Assembly (NCBI GenBank): GCA_023079485.1
Contig: CM041104.1
Location: forward strand, 4,279,676 to 4,343,675
Direction: 5' to 3'
DNA from: Archilochus colubris
Taxonomy: Eukaryota > Chordata > Aves > Apodiformes > Trochilidae
Length of the DNA: 64,000 nt
The translations under genes were made by a program, and so were the position numbers. Under the pieces are notes generated by a model. That model made no database searches, was not told the DNA's origin, and saw only the letters and a list, made by a program, of their open reading frames with translations. Below are positions 60,401 to 64,000 of the stretch, in pieces. Within the stretch, counting starts at the first letter, position 1; each line of letters begins with the position of its first letter.

Positions 60401-62459
60401 GTCTGATAGAAAATGGGATTTACTTTGCTTCAAGAAAACACTGCACCTACTTCTCCTGACTCATGCCAGCAAGGTTTAGACAAGGTTGTCCTGGCCAACA
60501 TCATCTGCAGATGAAAAAGATTAAAACTGGAGACAAACCATGGTCCAGCTTTGAAAAACAGTGTGACCTGTAGCATGGGCTTGCTCAGAAGCATTGGTTG
60601 TGCTCTAGTGGTTTTGTTTAAGGTATGATGCCCCAAAATTATATCAAGGATTAAATTTGTGGTAGGCTACTATCTATTGTCTTTCTTGATAACTAACATT
60701 GCCCCTGAGTTGCTTTGCAATCTGAATTTTTCTGAGTCTACTTGGCTATGTTGCTCTGATGGTAGCAGTAACTTTTTAGGGAAGAGTTTCTTTTTCTTCT
60801 GTTCTTGTCTCATAACCTCTAACAGCCTTGTCCTGGTCCTAGAGGTGAGTACCTCTAAGCATTAACACAGCATGAATTATGACATTCAGTATTGTCCTTA
60901 CAGATATAAGGATCAAAATTTTAAGTATACCTTATTAACAAAATGAGTAGGATCAGAACTACATCTAGAGTTCAGAAGGTCCACCAGTGTCTGTCAATGT
61001 ATCATTATAGAGCAAGGTTTAATTATTAGTTTAGTTCACATCTAATAGGATTTTAATCCTATTCTGATTGTTCTCTGTGCACATCAAAAAGTATGATTTT
61101 AAAGAAGGCCCATGCCTTAATGTGTGGTCTAGAGGGCTTTGAAATTAATGGAAAAACTCCAACTAAGCTTAACGGGCTTTGAATCAATCAGTTTTGAGCC
61201 TTTTTTCATCAACACTAAAATTTAAATGTGCTTTGAAAACTTTGATTGTTGGTCCCTAATTTCCTGAGAATCTTTATCAACAGTGACAATGTGGTGTATG
61301 ATCTGCCAAAGAACTTATTCAAACCTCTACTAATGTCTCTGCAGTTACTACTTCAGTCATTTACTTAATTGGATAGTGCAATACCTTCAGTGTTACATGC
61401 AATGCAGAGTAGTGACGGATCCCATAATACCAGAAACAGCTTCCCACCACCCCATTGCATTTCCTCACTGCTTTCTGACTGACTTGATAGTTGCAGCTTT
61501 TAGCTAGAATAATATTTTCTTCCTTCATAATTGTTGCAAAGCACACTTCTTGCCAGAAATCAAAGGGCTAAATTGCATTCACTTGACTTAAAATCAGTCC
61601 TGCTGTCAACTACAATGCATGTTTAATTGTTCTGCCTGGATGTTGTTGGGCTGGAACAGTTTCAAACAATCTACCAATCATGAGCTGAAAAAAAATCATT
61701 AGAAAATCAATTTTTGCTTAATTGAAGATCCTTCTTCCAAATGGGAGTGAATCAAGATTTATAACCTCTGATTCACTGACTGTCTAATGATGGCACTTGA
61801 GCTTGTCAAGGTTCTCATTTGGGATCTGGGGCATGGGCAGCATTTCCTTTTTTCACGGGGGGGTCAGCACAGTGTGGGCCCTGGGGAGCAAAGGACCCCA
61901 CAGGATGTACTGGGATGCACAGGAGACTATGTTTACAAATCAAGGGTGGGGGAAAAAAAGACATTTTCTAAGAGAGAGAAATGTAGTAGAAGGGTGTTTC
62001 AAATGTGTTGTTTATTTATGTATTTCTTCTGAATACTGAGTGGAAATTCCAATGACAGACTCATGGAAACATCTCTCTGGTATCTGGCTACTGATGCTGA
62101 CATAGATAAAATCCTGTATCCCAGAGCCCCTTGGGTAGTTTCCTCTCTGCCCCTAGAACAAGGGTTTCCAAAGGTAAAGTCCTCTCTCTACTCAAAAGCC
62201 TTGCCCTTGATTTCAATAGGGTCACAATTTCAGGTCTTTAAAATCTTGTAGCATAATTTTCTTCTGTTATAAATTGATCCAACTATCTGAATCAGGATGG
62301 GATGGGATGGTAGCAGTCAAGGGAAGCATAGAAAAATGGAAAACTTTTAGAAAAATCAGATTTGTTATGGTCTAACCCTTTCCTGGTTTTACCTGCAGTG
62401 CTGAGAAAATGCAGCACTGTTCTCCTTTAAGTTCAACATGAGTGGAAGAGGGACTCGTG
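60401..62459. other. non-coding spacer, no gene seen
   Basis: No supportable exon. Two frames at 61787-62039 on the + strand overlap in different phases with no recognisable domain. A GGGAT repeat lies at 62296-62310. Confidence 0.6.
62296..62310. repeat. GGGAT pentanucleotide repeat
   Basis: Three consecutive GGATG/GGGAT-phase units. A short simple repeat. Confidence 0.8.
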
Positions 62460-62760
62460 GTGTAAATATCAAGCAATAGCTAAAAGTGAATTTACCAAAG
62501 TTCAATAAACATAAAAATGATGAATTTAGATGTCACATAATTAACTCAGAATTACATGAGCAATAACCAAGTAATTACACCTTTAATAATGCATTAAACT
62601 TGTCAGGAATACTTAGTCATTCAACTAGAATTTAACAAGATAGCCTATAGCAAGTTACAGTAATTAGATATCACTACTGAAAACATTGACAGTTCCTAAT
62701 TGATACCTTTTATTATGAATTTAAATGCCAAACATTTCTTTTGAGTGGATTAAGGAATAA
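62460..62760. promoter_or_regulatory. homeodomain-core-rich candidate element
   Basis: Complex AT-rich sequence with TAATTA or TAATTG cores at about 62538, 62572, 62661 and 62697, plus TTTAATAATGCATTAAAC near 62582. Spacing is irregular, so it is not a simple repeat. The density of cores in 160 bp suggests a homeodomain-responsive enhancer, but AT-rich DNA gives such cores easily. Confidence 0.3.
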
Positions 62761-63174
62761 TATTAGCTGTGTTTAAGACCATCCTGTCTACTCTTATAAA
62801 TTGCATGCAAGTATGAAAAAGCAGCAACAAAACCCTAAGAAAAAAAAACGTGTACCAGTTAATCCATCAGTTACCTACACAAATGTGATTCAAGTTCTCA
62901 GTCCTGTGATTTAAATGACAACCTAAGAGAGTCTGGTCCTTGGCAGGTCTGTCAGCAGCAAAGCAGAAAGAGAGGAGGAAGAGAAGAAAACTGAGGAACA
63001 GGTAAAAAGAATAAGAATTGCATCATCTGGAGGAGTGGGAATAAGGCACATGGCAGCTTTGCAAAAGCATAGCAGGAAAAGTAACCAAGCTCAGGAGTTT
63101 GTAAATTAGATATTAAGGCAGGACTTGGGCTTGCTACCAGCTAAATCAGATTGTTTAGACTACAGAAGAAAGTT
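62761..63174. other. non-coding spacer, nothing notable
   Basis: Mixed sequence with a purine-rich stretch near 62965-63010. No gene or repeat family recognised. Confidence 0.55.
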
Positions 63175-63560
63175 GTTGGTTGGTTTTTTGGTTTTGTTTT
63201 TTATTTGAGAAAGGTGGAATAGAATTGAAACTATGTGCTTGCTGTTTCTAAACGTGGGAGATATTTCTGCTGGTTCTAGGTTGTTCAGTCTATGCACTTG
63301 GCAAAAAAATTATTTTCCTTTTTTTTATTTTTCTTGTTGTAACCAAACATATAAGTAGAGTTTATTACAGTGAAAGCTAAAAGAATAATAGTGCTTTTAT
63401 GTGTGTGTTTTGGTTTGGTTTGTTTTTTTTCTTAATGTTTTTTGGGGGTTGTTTTCTGTTTGTTTTTTCTTAAAGAATAGTTTTGTTAACTTTCTAAATT
63501 CTTAGTTTTTTTTGAAATAAAATATTTCATTTTTTATTTTTTAAATTATTTCTCTTTTAA
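63175..63560. repeat. T/G-rich low-complexity region
   Basis: Several T-rich and TG-rich stretches (63178-63208, 63318-63337, 63407-63475, 63506-63565) with TTTGG-type units on the + strand. Resembles the 45225-45315 tract. Probably decayed simple repeats. Confidence 0.7.
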
Positions 63561-64000
63561 TTTTCAACAACAATTCCCATATTTGGCCTGAATTCACAAG
63601 TATTTTTTGTTTCTCTAAAGTTTGTCTTTTTAGTAAGTTTCTTGGGGAAGGAAGTATGCAAACCTCTTCTGGGTATGTACTGGAATCTGCTTAGTGGAAC
63701 CATCTGTACTTTAAACAAAGCTGAACAGAGATTAGTGCTGTCTGTATGAAACTGTAGAGATCAGCTGGAATGATCACATACAGCTTTCCTCATTTTTTTT
63801 TTTCATCTGTATAATTACAAGTCTTATCAGGCTGCATGCTGAGCTATGGCTGATTGTCAATAAGACCTTTCTTGATTGCACCTTATATAAATAGTCCATG
63901 TCAATCTGTAGGATGGAATTCTGGAATCCAAACAGCTCTACCTTAGCCCACAGATGCAAGGTCCTTGCCCTTCTTTGCTAGATTGATAATCAAATTAATT
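63561..64000. other. non-coding spacer, nothing notable
   Basis: Mixed AT-rich sequence with a T12-type run near 63793. The 61-codon minus-strand frame at 63774-63959 is unrecognised and not considered a gene. Confidence 0.55.

Noticed and set aside
1..64000. CRISPR arrays, prophage, operons or other prokaryotic systems
   Set aside because: No regularly spaced repeats, no dense ORFs and no ribosome-binding-site pattern; composition and CR1 relic are vertebrate.

Overview
This 64 kb window looks like non-coding DNA from a sauropsid, most likely a bird. The best clue is a roughly 200 bp relic at about 28981-29180 that has the hallmark 3' end of an avian CR1 LINE. Its two conserved blocks are GGTTGGACCAGATGATCTTT and, at the very end, a single ATCCTATGATT unit. 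I recognise no Alu, L1 or B1 copies, and interspersed repeats are otherwise very sparse: two plausible MIR-like SINE relics plus simple repeats. In a hand count of twelve evenly spaced 60-base rows, GC was about 41% and CpG was generally rare. Turtles and crocodilians also carry CR1, so 'bird' is an inference.

I find no protein-coding gene, exon, tRNA, rRNA or CRISPR array that I can support. The longest open frames are about 90-155 codons, lie on both strands, often overlap one another, and resemble no family I know. That is what chance gives in 64 kb. The window is therefore either one long intron or part of a gene desert. The + strand has more T than A and more G than C (T 233, A 190, G 170, C 127 in 720 counted bases). 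This is the direction expected if the + strand is the sense strand of a long gene transcribed in the germline, but the sample is small.

Layout: 1-4080 is a plain spacer with a T22 run, short tandem duplications and a MIR-like fragment. About a dozen islands (4081-4455, 13740-13995, 17895-18475, 31380-31560, 33221-33510, 37440-37580, 41221-41540, 44860-45190, 50690-51060, 56800-57010, 59090-59460, 59980-60400 and 62460-62760) stand out. They show local CpG retention, dense homeodomain-type TAAT/ATTA cores, or both, and contain no repeats. I read them as candidate conserved non-coding elements or enhancers of a developmental regulator, but conservation could not be tested. The spacers between them hold simple repeats, T/G-rich tracts and old repeat relics. 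One good CTCF-like site sits at 43167-43182.

The most distinctive single items are a P2-type paired homeodomain site inside a perfect inverted repeat (37503-37520), a CpG-retaining block at 17895-18475, and a cluster of candidate elements at 59090-60400. No novel gene system is visible.
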